Under the pieces are notes generated by a model, which was not told where the DNA came from, searched no databases, and worked only from the letters and a program-made list of their open reading frames with translations. The position numbers were made by a program, and so were the translations under genes. Source: Acanthosepion lycidas (Eukaryota > Mollusca > Cephalopoda > Sepiida > Sepiidae). From it: 64,000 nt of DNA. This document shows, one piece after another, positions 43,978 to 53,930 of this stretch. The DNA lies in the NCBI GenBank assembly GCA_963932145.1, contig OZ010580.1:31611767-31675766 (forward strand). The letters are read 5' to 3'. The stretch's first letter is position 1; each line of letters starts with the position of its first letter.

Positions 43978-44021
<44 letters not shown>
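43978..44021. repeat. (TA)n microsatellite
   Basis: A TA run abutting the left TIR of the MITE. Confidence 0.95.
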
Positions 44022-44022
<1 letters not shown>

Positions 44023-44023
<1 letters not shown>

Positions 44024-44236
44024 ATGATATATAATTTTGTATAATTTTATATATCAATATCCTTTAAAAAGAAAAAAAAAATTCTTTCAAAAATTTTGAA
44101 ACTACCAGCATCTCTCATTTTGTGTGTATGTGTAGACATGGCAACATCAAAAAAGCCCAGTCTGATGAAATTCTAACAGATGAAACATGTCACAAAACCT
44201 TTTTCTAATTTGTCATACTATTTTTCTAAATACATA
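44023..44236 (+). mobile_element. Short TIR element (MITE), left half
   Basis: The left terminal repeat at 44023-44057 starts AATGATATATAATTTTG and ends TATATATCAA. It is the exact reverse complement (35 of 35) of 22612-22646. The core (44090-44236) matches the 22.46-kb copy: TTTTGAAACTACCAGCATCT, GGCAACATCAA, AAGCCCAGTCTGATG, ATACTATTTTTCTAAATAC. The right TIR is lost. Confidence 0.88.
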
Positions 44237-44239
44237 TAT

Positions 44240-44640
44240 ATTAAATAAATGGTCAGCTACAACTCCCTTCTGAGCACACCCATCAGCTAGGGCTGCAAGC
44301 CAAACCTCAATCCACGGAGCACAGATGTGGTTTATGCTGCAACAATGCTGAATGAACCTTAGTTACAGTTTTTCATAAAGAACACACAATTTGGCATAAT
44401 CAGTTTCTTGAACAAAGCCAGTATTTTGAAAACCATTGATCACAATGACTTGTGACTTTGTTTTAGTACAACTGTTGACAGTTTCCATCTACCCAGTTTC
44501 ACTCACAAGACTTGAATCAACCAGTGGTATTCTTTTCAGGCACTTCCCGAAGGTACAATGCAAATGATTTCCTCCTCCAGTTGATAGCAGCATCTCAACA
44601 AATGATTCAGACGTGAATCTCATGGTCAGAAAGTGCGAGC
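44240..44640 (-). mobile_element. SINE-B copy, minus strand
   Basis: On the minus strand it has CTGACCATGAGATTCACG (tRNA-like T arm), TGTTGAGATGCTGC, AGTGAGTGAAACTGGG, AAAGTCACAAGTCATTG, TGATCAATGGTTTTC and AAATACTGGCTTTGTT. It then continues with a block shared with the 22-kb copy (AACTGTAACTAAGGTTCA). The start of the head is gone. Confidence 0.78.
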
Positions 44641-45040
44641 GAAATGTATGCTGTTATTAGATTGCTGTATTGAAATCAAACGAATATTTCAACTGACAAA
44701 ATTGTGGATACTACTGCTGATAATATTGGTATTTTATTTATTTTGCTGTCAGATCTAACAAAATGTCTGAAACAAAAATAAAGAAAATTAATGCATCATC
44801 TTCTTCTATGAGCCATGTACCTTCAAGATGTTGGTAATCATAGCTCTTCAAAATTTTCTGTTCATTATAACTCAGTAAAATTTTATTTTTTCAATATCTC
44901 TCCTAATCCTTGTTCTGCCAACCATTCACACAACCTCATTAGGTCGATTATTTGCTGCTTTCCTTTGTCCCTCTTGCCTTTAAATATGTCCTGTGAGTAT
45001 CAAATTTTCTAAGCCCTCTTTCTTCATGATATGCTTTAGA

Positions 45041-45054
45041 AATTTTAACTATCT
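45041..45054. other. Target-site duplication, left copy
   Basis: AATTTTAACTATCT, repeated exactly at 45515-45528 on the other side of the SINE-A insertion. Confidence 0.9.
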
Positions 45055-45514
45055 GTCTATATTTCTGAGATGAGGTATTATGTACATTATTTACATTATT
45101 CGAACTATTGTCCTCATCTTTGTTGCCATATCTATTACAATGTTTCAGCTATTGTACGCTCCAGCCTTCTTCAGTTGGTTGAAATGTCAAACTGAACCCT
45201 TTATTTTGCTCACTGAGGTAGACTGTTCTAGTTCCACATGCCATGTTTAATGGATGTCAGTTATCAGTTATCTTCTGTTAATTTCCCTCTGAAAGTTCTC
45301 CACTGTCTTAGCCGGGTATTGAAGATTCTTTGGGTCCTGTCACTGGATCTAACCAATGCCTTTATCCACTGTGCCATGTGTCCTTGAGCAAAATAAAGGG
45401 TTCAGTTTGACATTCCAACCACCTGAAGAAGGCCGGAGCATATAATGGCTGAAAAGTTTTAATAAATACGGTGACAAAGATGAGGACAATAGTCCAAATA
45501 ATGTAAATAATGTA
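45055..45514 (-). mobile_element. SINE-A with long inverted arms, inserted in LINE-B
   Basis: The left part (45055-45210) is the reverse complement of the tail region. The middle (45211-45387) holds the minus-strand head with A box TGGCACAGTGG and the body. The right part (45388-45514) is the tail region again in plus orientation: AATAAAGGGTTCAG, CTGAAGAAGGCCGGAG, AAAGATGAGGACAATAG, AATGTAAATAATG. The element thus has a tRNA-like core between arms of about 125-155 bp. A 14-bp target duplication surrounds the whole, so it entered as one unit. Confidence 0.87.
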
Positions 45515-45528
45515 AATTTTAACTATCT
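45515..45528. other. Target-site duplication, right copy
   Basis: AATTTTAACTATCT, identical to 45041-45054. A length of 14 bp fits LINE-mediated insertion more than the short duplications of most DNA transposons. Confidence 0.9.
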
Positions 45529-45834
45529 CTTTATGATAGTAAGTATAAGAGTCCTTTGTAATGCCATTTTCTCTAAAACTTCATTATTTCTCTTATATCC
45601 GGTCAATCCTTCTGTAGAACCACATTTCTATTGCTTCAAGTCTTTTTTTTCTTTTGTGATGAGATTGTCCAGCATTCTCTGTCATATATTATATAGCAGT
45701 TCACTACTCTTTACTTGGTTTCTAACAAGATTTTCCTATTTCTTAACTTCACTTAGCTTTTGGAAGGCATCTTTCACTACTCCAGTGACCCTTTTGACCA
45801 ATATTATACTAGCTACATGCATATTTTGAAATAT

Positions 45835-46345
45835 ATATAATTTCTTGAGTGCTAACTTCTCTGTTGATGGTACTGAATCTTGCCACAATTGATCCAACTG
45901 TAAATTCATTTTTTTTCTTTCATGGCATATGGAAAATTTTCAAGAACAACAGAAATATTTACGTATTTTCTGCATGTGTAATCTAGGATTTTATGAATAT
46001 AATTAAATCCATTATAGCATGTATGAAAGAATTCTGTTTTTAAATTATTAAAAGTGAAAAGATCCAAAGAAAGTTAACATTAAATGTAAAGAAATAAAAA
46101 GCAATAGATTAACAAACTGGCTGTGGGAGGAATAAACAGGTAATCATATTGTCTGTTACATCATTAAATATATATTTTTCTTGTTTCATATAGGTAGAAC
46201 ATAATCTTATAATAAACTACTTAAATATTTACTGAGTTATGACCAATCTACTAAAATTATATTTTTTTAACAATCATAAATTATAACATTTAATGATTGC
46301 ATGTAGTAAATTGAAATAATTTCTAAAGAATTAATGCTTTTGCCA
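45835..46345. other. Unassigned AT-rich stretch
   Basis: No element or gene recognised. Confidence 0.45.
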
Positions 46346-46350
46346 TGAAA

Positions 46351-46440
46351 TCCTTTATGACTGAGTGGTCTAAAAGAATGCTAGGCTATAGAGTAGTTTC
46401 CCCTATATAAGGGGACACAGTTTGAACCCTGTCAAAAGAC
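46351..46440 (+). other. Class II tRNA-like pseudogene (Ser/Leu type)
   Basis: TGACTGAGTGGTCTAA gives an A box. A clear variable-arm hairpin TCCCC-TATAT-AGGGGA follows, as in Ser/Leu tRNAs, then a T arm ACAGTTTGAACCCTGT. Acceptor ends (TCCTTTA and CAAAAGA) pair at five of seven positions. The anticodon loop is poor (no T before the anticodon position), so it is a tRNA pseudogene or SINE head and not a working tRNA. Confidence 0.55.
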
Positions 46441-46444
46441 ATTT

Positions 46445-46820
46445 TCTTCACTCAAAAACACAAGCACAGTAGATGTTTTAAAAAAACAAACTGAGATGCC
46501 TACTTAAACACATGAGTTCACAAATAATATTTATAGCAATGAAAGACATAGTGACATCTAAATAGTTTTAAAAAATAGTTTTATTAAATTGGTTTCTGAT
46601 TATGGGAGTAAAACAATAACTTTGTAGCCTAATAAGGAAACAGAGCATTTATTTTAAACAACAAACATTCATTTTGTTAATATAATCACCTCCTTTATCA
46701 TTGGATGTAACCTTTATATTTTTCCATTAATCATCTAAGATCGAACTTTTATAGTAAAATTTTTAGGTCGAAATTCTGCTAATAACTTTTAAGCTACATA
46801 TGGATCTGATGTAATGGAAT
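46445..46820. other. Unassigned AT-rich stretch
   Basis: Nothing recognised. Confidence 0.45.
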
Positions 46821-46824
46821 AACC

Positions 46825-47537
46825 TGTCAACACTATAGGTAGTAACTACCAATAAGTAGCAGTAAGTCGACAGACTATGGAGCCTAGCTGCGACCTGTTC
46901 CAGCTAAACAGTTGAACTCTCTGCCTCTGAGCAGAGATGAACCTGGACAAGGCACCACCAAAGGGGCAGAGTCTTGTCCAGGGAGGTAGAGTGTTCAAAA
47001 GGGAATATTTTTGGTCAAGCGTACGGGCTTGGAGAACCCATGTTAAACCGTCCTTGTGCCACATGCAACCCTCGTGAGGGGGGGGGTAGCTAAATATTCT
47101 AGCTGGGATCTGTTCCAGCTAAACAGTCAAACTCTCTGACTTCGGGCAGAGGGGAACCCAGTTGAGTCTCCACTGGAGGGCAGAGTCTCGTTCGGGGAGG
47201 TAGACTGCCCCCGAACTCGTTTATGAGGGTTTGAAAGGGAATATTTTTAGCCGAGCATACGGGCTCAGAGAACCCACGTTAAACTGGCTTTGTGCCATAT
47301 GTACCCTCGTGGGGGGGGGCATAGCTAAATATACTAGCTGGGATCTGTTGAGTATGACTCAGACTTACGTGAGAACTACCGACCTTCCAATAGTAGCACT
47401 CACTACTGGATTGATTTGTGATGACCTTGTGCATAACTGTTACCTTTATTCTTATTGTATGGGTTTTTTACAATAAACCTTTATCTTTATCCACCATGTT
47501 TGTCAAGTATATATTCCTATTAGCACGGAATATAACA
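46825..47537 (+). repeat. Probable 5' LTR of the Ty3-type element
   Basis: It begins TGTCAACAC and ends GGAATATAACA, a TGT...ACA pair typical of LTR ends. AATAAA lies at 47473-47478 near the end, and a primer-binding-like TGGTGACGAGG follows at 47539. It contains two and a bit tandem units of about 215-236 bp (starts 46885, 47100, 47336) that are far richer in G and C than the surroundings and hold G-runs. The left boundary is a guess because no 3' LTR is left to compare. Confidence 0.6.
46885..47350 (+). repeat. GC-rich tandem repeat inside the LTR
   Basis: Shared blocks are CTGTTCCAGCTAAACAGT, AACTCTCTG, GGCAGAGTCT, GGGGAGGTAGA or GGGAGGTAGA, AGGGAATATTTTT, ACGGGCT and AGAACCCA. The second unit has about 27 extra bp. 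Repeats in this part of an LTR often act as enhancers, but nothing here proves that. Confidence 0.85.
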
Positions 47538-47538
47538 G

Positions 47539-47549
47539 TGGTGACGAGG
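47539..47549 (+). promoter_or_regulatory. Primer-binding-site-like sequence
   Basis: TGGTGACGAGG directly after the LTR end. The first seven bases fit the complement of the 3' end of a tRNA ending in CCA; the rest matches no tRNA I can name with confidence. Confidence 0.45.
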
Positions 47550-47599
47550 ATTGTTGAACTGAATTTCCATAAAAAACACCAAATTGCAGTGATGCCGAA

Positions 47600-48900
47600 A
47601 CAAATTCACAAGAAGAAAAATATGTGTCAGCTATACGTTTGATTTACAGGAGTTTCAAAGTAAGACAACACCTTAGGATATTATAACATTTTACAATCGG
47701 AGGAAGACATTCTGAAAAAAGATTTATCACATAAAATCTTTTAAAAGTAAGAATATTTTTGTTGTATTCTTTGTTTATTATTTGAAAATTACACGAGTAA
47801 TTTGAGTTTATTGGAAGGCAAAAAGCGAAGGTTGAGTATTTTTTTTTTGTCTGTTGTTCATTTTTCTGAAAAGACTTGTCATGTTTAAAGTATGAAACAA
47901 GTAACAGAGCTTACATAACTGTTGTGCACTAGTGTTTAGCAAAGCCAACAACAATAGCTTCAACTTTTTGAAAAGCAACAACAACAGCAAATACAACAGT
48001 TGCAAAACCAACAACAACAACACCTTCAACTTTTTGAAAAATTAATGATGAAAACTGGAGAACTTAAAATTAGTTTTTCTCTGCCAAAGGTATTGCAAAT
48101 TCGTTAACGGAATTTCATTATGACCTGGACAATGGGATTACCTTCCCAGCATATGTTAGAAGATATAAATCTATATTTACAAATAGATGCCAAGACTGGT
48201 CATACAAGGAAAAAGTTACCTGTTGATTACAAACAATTGGGATGGATGAAAATACAAAATACTTTAACATAATATTACCAAGGAAACTGGAAGAAGTCTC
48301 ATTTTAAGAAACAATTAAAACCCAATCAAGGATATTCCAGGAAAGAGATAGCTTGTTCCACACATGTTACAAATGCCTTGATATCGTTAAGTCAGAAAAT
48401 GAGGATTGTTTTATTGTATGCTGGAACGGTTAACTCATTATGTGAACTTTTCAAAATTGATGAGATTTTGAAAGATTTATTCAAATATCTAATATTTGTT
48501 CAGGGATTAACAGCTTCCAAGGACAAGTATATCAGGTTGTGGATTCTTACTATAATTGAAAAAGATGATAAAATTACTTTGCAAAAAGTTACTGAAAACT
48601 TTTCAGTGAAAAGTGTCAGCATCTGATTAACGTAAAACGAGATAATACTCAGATAGAGGAAAAGAATTTTTTCAAGGTTCACCGAGTAAAAGCAAAAAAG
48701 GTCCCAAACATGAAGAACAAAGAGAAATGTGAATGTTGCAGAGGATTTAATCACATAAAAAGTAATTGCTCATATAAAAACAAGGTATGTTTTGAATGTG
48801 GCCGTAAGTGATATAAAGGATCCCAATGCTATAAAAAAAAGACCTGTGAAAAAGTGAATGTAATTCTCTCCAGAAAGGAATTTGAGAATGGCGAGAAATG
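47600..48900 (+). pseudogene. Ty3-type gag pseudogene
   Basis: In shifting frames it has a glutamine-rich start (CAA-rich DNA at 47945-48030, reading Q-L-F-E-K-Q-Q-Q), a capsid-like middle with L-C-E-L-F-K-I-D-E-I-L-K-D-L-F-K-Y and L-T-A-S-K-D-K-Y-I-R (48440-48540), then K-V-T-E-N. Two zinc-knuckle-like blocks follow: C-E-C-C-R-G-F-N-H near 48730 and C-F-E-C-G-R-K near 48790-48810. Gag packages element RNA into particles. Stops at several places, including within the second knuckle, make it dead. Confidence 0.8.
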
Positions 48901-48904
48901 AAGT

Positions 48905-49306
48905 TATGTTAATGCACATAGAAATGGACATATGGTAACATTTCTTTTGCATTCAGGTTCTGATATTACTATAATTGACAAACAGACATGGAAAAAAATA
49001 GGTCGACCAAAATTGACTGAAATGAACAAAATTGCCAGAGGTATTTCAGGAGAAACACTCAAATTTAAGGGTGAACTTAAGTGTAACATTTGGTTTTATG
49101 ATAAGATTTTCAGGTCAAATGTCTATGTACATAAAGGGAACAATTCCTGCCTTTTCAGCATAGATTGGATTCTGCTATTCAATTTATGGAAATTGTCCAT
49201 AAATTCTTTTTGTAATCAGGTGAACACCTGGGAAAAGAAAAAATTAAAACAGACAGAAAAATTCATGCAAGGATTTGAAGGACAAATTTTCCAGAGTTTT
49301 CTCTGA
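48905..49306 (+). pseudogene. Ty3-type protease pseudogene
   Basis: The open part from 48932 reads V-T-F-L-L-H-S-G-S-D-I-T-I-I-D. The family's active site is D-T/S-G; here the aspartate is a histidine, so the protease is inactive. Downstream, S-G-E-T-L-K-F-K-G-E and I-D-W-I-L-L-F-N-L-W-K-L-S follow, leading to the linker before the reverse transcriptase. Confidence 0.82.
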
Positions 49307-49318
49307 AGGATTGGGTGT

Positions 49319-50069
49319 TTGAAAATGAAGGTGAAATTTGAAATAAAAGAAAATGTTACACTGATTTTCAGACCTAAAAGGAATGTTCCATTTTCTTCAT
49401 TAGATTCTATTAACAAAGAACTAGAAAGATTGGAAAAATTAGGTGTTATTTCGAGAGTGGATCACTCAGATTGGGCATTTCTTACTGTGTATGTTAAAAA
49501 GACAAATAACTGAATTAGTATGTGCAGACTTTTTGACAATATACTCTAAAATAGATTAATCAGACGCATACTTGCAAGTCAAAGTCAATGAAGAGTGTTC
49601 CAAGTATCTGACAATTAACACACATAAAGGGTTATTTAAACTAAACCAACATCCTTTTGGTTTAAAGGTTGCACCTTCACTTTTTCAGCAAAACATGGAT
49701 ACAATGCTTGCAGGGTTAGAATTTGCAATTGCTTATCTGGATGATATCTTGGTGAAAAGTAAAAATATGTATGAGCATAAAAAACACATAAGGGATATCT
49801 TCAAGAGAATAGAAGAATTTGGATTCAAAGTGAACCCAAAAAAATGTGAGTTTTTTATGAAAAAAATTAAGTATCTCAGGCAGATTGTGGATAAAGATGG
49901 CAGAAAACCAGATCCACAGACAACTGAAACCATAAGGAATATGCCTGCCCCAGATAACGTGGCAAAATTGCAACCATTTTTAGGTTTGGCACAATACTAC
50001 ACAATATACATTCCAAAGATGTATGAATTAACAGTACCATTAAACGAATTGTTGAAAAAAGGGGGTTAA
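49319..50069 (+). pseudogene. Ty3-type reverse transcriptase pseudogene
   Basis: The first piece (49319-49513) has F-R-P-K-R-N-V-P-F, L-E-R-L-E-K-L-G-V-I-S and V-Y-V-K-K. After a short gap and a deletion near 49520-49560 the second piece (49572-50069) has L-F-K-L-N-Q-H-P-F-G-L, A-Y-L-D-D-I-L-V (YLDD at 49734-49745), K-C-E-F-F and F-L-G-L-A-Q-Y-Y. The active-site pair D-D is intact, but fingers residues are lost in the deletion. RNase H and integrase are absent: the element stops at 50069 beside a SINE-A scrap. Confidence 0.9.
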
Positions 50070-50084
50070 ATGTTATTGCCGTAA

Positions 50085-50140
50085 ATATGGCAATAAAAAT
50101 GAAGACAACAGTCTGAATGATGTAAATAATGTAAATAATT
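50085..50140 (+). mobile_element. SINE-A tail fragment
   Basis: ATATGGCAATAAAAATGAAG, ACAACAGTCTGAATGATG and TAAATAATGTAAATAAT match the tail of SINE-A. It marks the truncation point of the Ty3-type element. Confidence 0.75.
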
Positions 50141-50144
50141 TCAA

Positions 50145-51605
50145 TACTTAGGTTTGTTTAAATGTCTTTTGTTAACTATCACTACTAATTCATCAACATT
50201 ATTATTGTTATTGTAAATGTATAAAATAATAATGTTTTCAAAGAAATGTATTTGGTCTGATGTGAACATTTTTATATAAGAATGTAAGATATCTTATGTT
50301 TGGCAACATGCATTTGATTACAAATCAATATTGTAAAATTTTTACTTAATTTTCCCAACATTATCAGGACTTTATATTTTCAATATTTCTCTCTTGATAG
50401 CTGTCAAAATGTAACATTCTTCCAGACTTTTCCTGTTTCAATTTATGCTCTTGACTACATTCTCTGATTACACATTTCATGGATTTTCTCTTTTCCTTGC
50501 ATCAATAGCAATGCCGCTGCTTGTTCTTCAATTAACCATTTTTCCATTTTGCACTGGAGGTTAATGGTTTCATTCTTTCATTTCATGTTTCTTTCCCATA
50601 CCCTTGCCACTAGCCAGAGCCTTGTAACTGGCTTGAAATGTCAGTGATGTACTAAATAAACTATTTGTTTCTTTCTCTGGGATAAACAAAGCAATATTGC
50701 ACTGGACTTTGATAAATGTTTTGGTTTTTGGTCAGCAAACACTTTTGCTGTTTACTGATATTTCTTTATGGGTCCTTGATGCTTATGATTATCCAATTAA
50801 AAGTCTTCTCTTTTCATCTTGATTATCCAAAGCATCTTGATATGCCTGGAAATATAATATCCCATAAACATCACTCAGACTACAGACTGCCTTTGTTCAT
50901 TAATAATATCATATTACCTATTTCTTTTCCATCCAGTGTAGAACATCTTTTCTAATATTAATCAGAGGTTGTTATTCATCACTTTGCCAATAAATATGGA
51001 TTGTCTAAAATGCTGTTTGTTATTACTTGGAATTAGGTACATTTAGCTTTAAGTGACTTCTTTCAAAAAGATGGCTTTTGATAGTATTGGAACACTTGTA
51101 GGATTAGCATGAATGCTTTTGTCTTTTAATTTTGTAGAAATGGGGTATTGTTTGAAGAAAATAAGCAATATTTTTTTAAAAATGATACTATTTTTACTTT
51201 AAGAAAGGTAAAAATGCAACTCAAAATGGATAATATACTGTGAATGATTGACTTTGCCAGAAGTTGTTTGAAAAGATTTATGCTGGACATTTTTCACTAA
51301 ATGATGTTCCACATTTCAGTAAACCAGTTAGTTAATAGCTCACACCATCACTTGAGAATAATAATCATAATAGAATGCAAGAGATAGTCAAATATTCAAA
51401 ATCATGAATAAAAAAATCATTTGCATCCGTTTTTTATATTAGTTACTTTGATGTGTGAATTTCACATAAGTTTTATAAGCAAATTGTGTCAATATTTAAC
51501 AATAATATGGAATACAAAGATGATGATGTTGTGTATATGATGGGATTGTAACAGAGTCTTCTACTATGAACATCTAACAGAAAATCAGATGATTGATTTA
51601 AACAT
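50145..51605. other. Unassigned AT-rich stretch
   Basis: No gene recognised. 50612-50650 (CTAGCCAGAGCC, ACTGGCTTGAAATGTC) looks like an old element end with a GAAAC-GUC-type step, too decayed to assign. Confidence 0.45.
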
Positions 51606-51611
51606 TTCTTT

Positions 51612-52335
51612 TATGTATTCTGTCCTTTCAGGATGTGGGCGATTATAGCTCTCCACAACTTCCTGTATTTTGTTGTTCCAACTCTTGCTCCTTTATTGAC
51701 CATGTATTTGTAGTCTTGGATCTACCATCCATTTATTCAGACTCATCAAGTAGGTTACTCACTGTTTCCATCTGTTTCTTTTGCCTTCAGTATGCCTTAT
51801 GAATGCTAAATTCTCCAATCCTTCTTTCTACATTATGCATTCCAGAAATTTCAGCTGTCTCTTTCTGATTGTTATCATCAGCTTTTTTGTAGTTTCTATT
51901 CTCATAAAAACTTTCTCATTTTTCATAGGCTATCTCCATAGTATTTTCTGCATTTTTCAGTACATATCACTTTTGCTTCTTCATTATCTGAGGAAACTGT
52001 CCAGGATTCAATACCATATAGCATACCATTCTTTGATTCTAAGGACATTTTTCAGATCTCTTTATACTTAGTTTCTGAAAAGCACTTTCATTATTTCAAT
52101 ACATTTTCAGATTCTGCACCCTAGTTTTCATCATCTGTTACTATAGTACCCAAAGAGTTATTTTTACACACCAGTTTGATTTTGATATCCCCAATGTGTA
52201 AGTGACAACTTGGGCTGTCTTTTTTGCTAACAGCCATGCATTCAGTCTTATTACAGTTAATGATTAGTCCTTCCTTCTTGCTGTCCTCTTTCATTTTTTT
52301 CTGAAAGTAGTATTCAATGAAAAGTAATCATCTTG
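51612..52335 (-). mobile_element. LINE-B copy, minus strand, about 720 bp
   Basis: Minus frames read I-I-N-C-N-K-T-E-C-M-A-V-S near 52240, H-I-G-D-I-K-I-K-L near 52185, G-I-E-S-W-T-V-S-S near 52000, then I-R-K-R-Q-L-K-F-L-E near 51850, and K-E-G-L-E-N-L-A-F near 51815. The order equals the plus-strand LINE-B at 23.3 kb. It extends further upstream than that copy. Stops in all frames. Confidence 0.82.
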
Positions 52336-52426
52336 AATTCCCATATTTCCTACTATATGAGATGCATGTTTTTCCAAAAGAATTCCCCAAATTTTTTCTG
52401 CACCTTATATCAGCTTATGACCATAT

Positions 52427-52535
52427 AGGATTGAAACACTGGTTCCCATATGATCACTATAACTAAACAACATTGAGCTTGCTAAGTACCTAGATGGGTG
52501 ACTACTTAGTAAAATATTCTTGATATAAGAAGCAG
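52427..52535 (+). other. 5S-rRNA-like SINE head, isolated
   Basis: GCTTATGACCATATAGGATT (5S start), TATGATCACTATAACTAAAC, AGCTTGCTAAGTACCTAGAT and GGGTGACTACTTAG follow 5S order by eye. No tRNA-like part or central domain follows. Confidence 0.72.
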
Positions 52536-52539
52536 AAGA

Positions 52540-52995
52540 TATTTTGTGTGTCATTTTAGTGAAAAGGGAGACTTATATATCATTAAATACAGACATGAAT
52601 ATATACACAGTATGTATTTATATGTTTTCCATCAGCAAATTATGAGAACAGTGAATAGAAATAACCTTAAATCTAATTGTAGATGATAGACTAAATCAAA
52701 ATCTATCAAGGTTGTCAATGAGAGTAACAGCTTTTTGATGGGTATTATGAGAGAAAAGTTTACTGAAATACTCAATCTTTCACCTATCATATAGTGTTAG
52801 TGGTGAAGTATTTTTGACAAGATATCTGGCAATAGGTCATAGCTCATGAGAAGTGGATTCATGCCTTCCATAAGAGCATTAATATGAAGTTAATATAATC
52901 AGTTAAGATTTGAATGAATTCTGACAATTCTGTTTTTACTTACATAATAATGCACCTACATCCTGATAGAATATATAAACATGTTAATATATATT
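52540..52995. other. Unassigned AT-rich stretch
   Basis: Nothing recognised. Confidence 0.45.
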
Positions 52996-52997
52996 TT

Positions 52998-53260
52998 TAT
53001 CTATTTATATTTCTGAGATGAGGTATTGTAACTATTTACATTGTTTGGACTGTTTCCTCATCTTTATTGTCATATTAACAACATTTCAACCATTGTATGT
53101 TACATACTTCTTCTCATGGCCAAGCAGATAAAAGCATTGGTTGAAGTAATCCAAAAGTGACTTGACCCAAAGGTCACGGCAGAGGTGAGGAAAAACTTGG
53201 AGAGTTGAATTACTAAAGAACAGACAGTATACCTTTGAGATTCCAATAGATGGGTGGAGA
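52998..53260 (+). mobile_element. SINE-A, left inverted arm plus head
   Basis: The left arm (52998-53110) is the reversed tail: TATTTCTGAGATGAGGTATT, TTTACATTGTTTGGACTG, CCTCATCTTTATTG, AACATTTCAACCATTG. The plus-oriented head follows (CATGGCCAAGCAGATAAAAG, CATTGGTTGAA, CAGAGGTGAGGAAAAACTTG). The right arm is missing. Confidence 0.8.
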
Positions 53261-53436
53261 CAATTATTCTTTTTTTGGAGAAAAATCCACCAAGGACATA
53301 CTTATTCTAACTGCCCCTTTTATTAAATATTCAGGAAATTTTCTCCCATCGTTTAATTTAGACTGCAAGGATTCTCAGACAAAAGTTTACAATACAGGAA
53401 ATTAAAAAAAATCCTGCCACCCCTTTTATTTCAACC

Positions 53437-53439
<3 letters not shown>

Positions 53440-53476
<37 letters not shown>
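53440..53476. repeat. (TA)n microsatellite
   Basis: A TA run; another at 53610-53638. Confidence 0.93.
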
Positions 53477-53479
<3 letters not shown>

Positions 53480-53608
53480 TACAAGCATACAACAGACTGT
53501 TACCACTCAGTGTTCACTTATATTTACACATGCTCTATCCCTGATATTGAACAGTTTTATCTATAAATATAGTATACCTTAAAACTATATTTGTTATCAT
53601 ATGTATGC

Positions 53609-53642
<34 letters not shown>

Positions 53643-53693
53643 CAAATAAAGAAAAAGAACAGACAGATTAAGAATCCACAGTTCTTAGCATTT

Positions 53694-53849
53694 ATATATA
53701 TATATATATATATATATTATAAAATAATAATATATAATATATATATATTATAAAATAATAATATATAATATATATACATTATAAAATAATAATAATATAT
53801 ATATTATAAAATAATAATATATAATATATATACATTATAAAATAATAAT

Positions 53850-53887
<38 letters not shown>

Positions 53888-53930
53888 ATATATATATATG
53901 CATTATAAAATAATCTTTATTCTTCTATAG
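53694..53930 (+). repeat. AT-rich minisatellite, about 30-50-bp units
   Basis: The blocks ATTATAAAATAATAATATAT and AATATATATACATT recur about five times between 53716 and 53910, flanked by TA runs. It probably grew out of a TA microsatellite. Confidence 0.85.

Larger units (their letters stand above)
44812..45832 (-). mobile_element. LINE-B copy split by SINE-A
   Basis: Minus strand: 45529-45832 encodes the thumb side (M-W-F-Y-R-R-like block near 45610), and 44812-45040 encodes the end (a K-E-G-L-E-N-L-I-L-T-G-H-like block near 44980-45010, and L-C-E-W-L-A-E-Q near 44915). A SINE-A insertion separates them at 45041-45528. Both halves read on in the same order, so one LINE copy was interrupted. 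Dead. Confidence 0.82.

Noticed and set aside
46846..47064. Open frame on the minus strand in the GC-rich repeat
   Set aside because: It lies in a tandem repeat inside a putative LTR, and no similarity is visible.
47808..48029. Leucine-rich minus-strand open frame
   Set aside because: It is the reverse of the CAA-rich, glutamine-coding part of the gag pseudogene.
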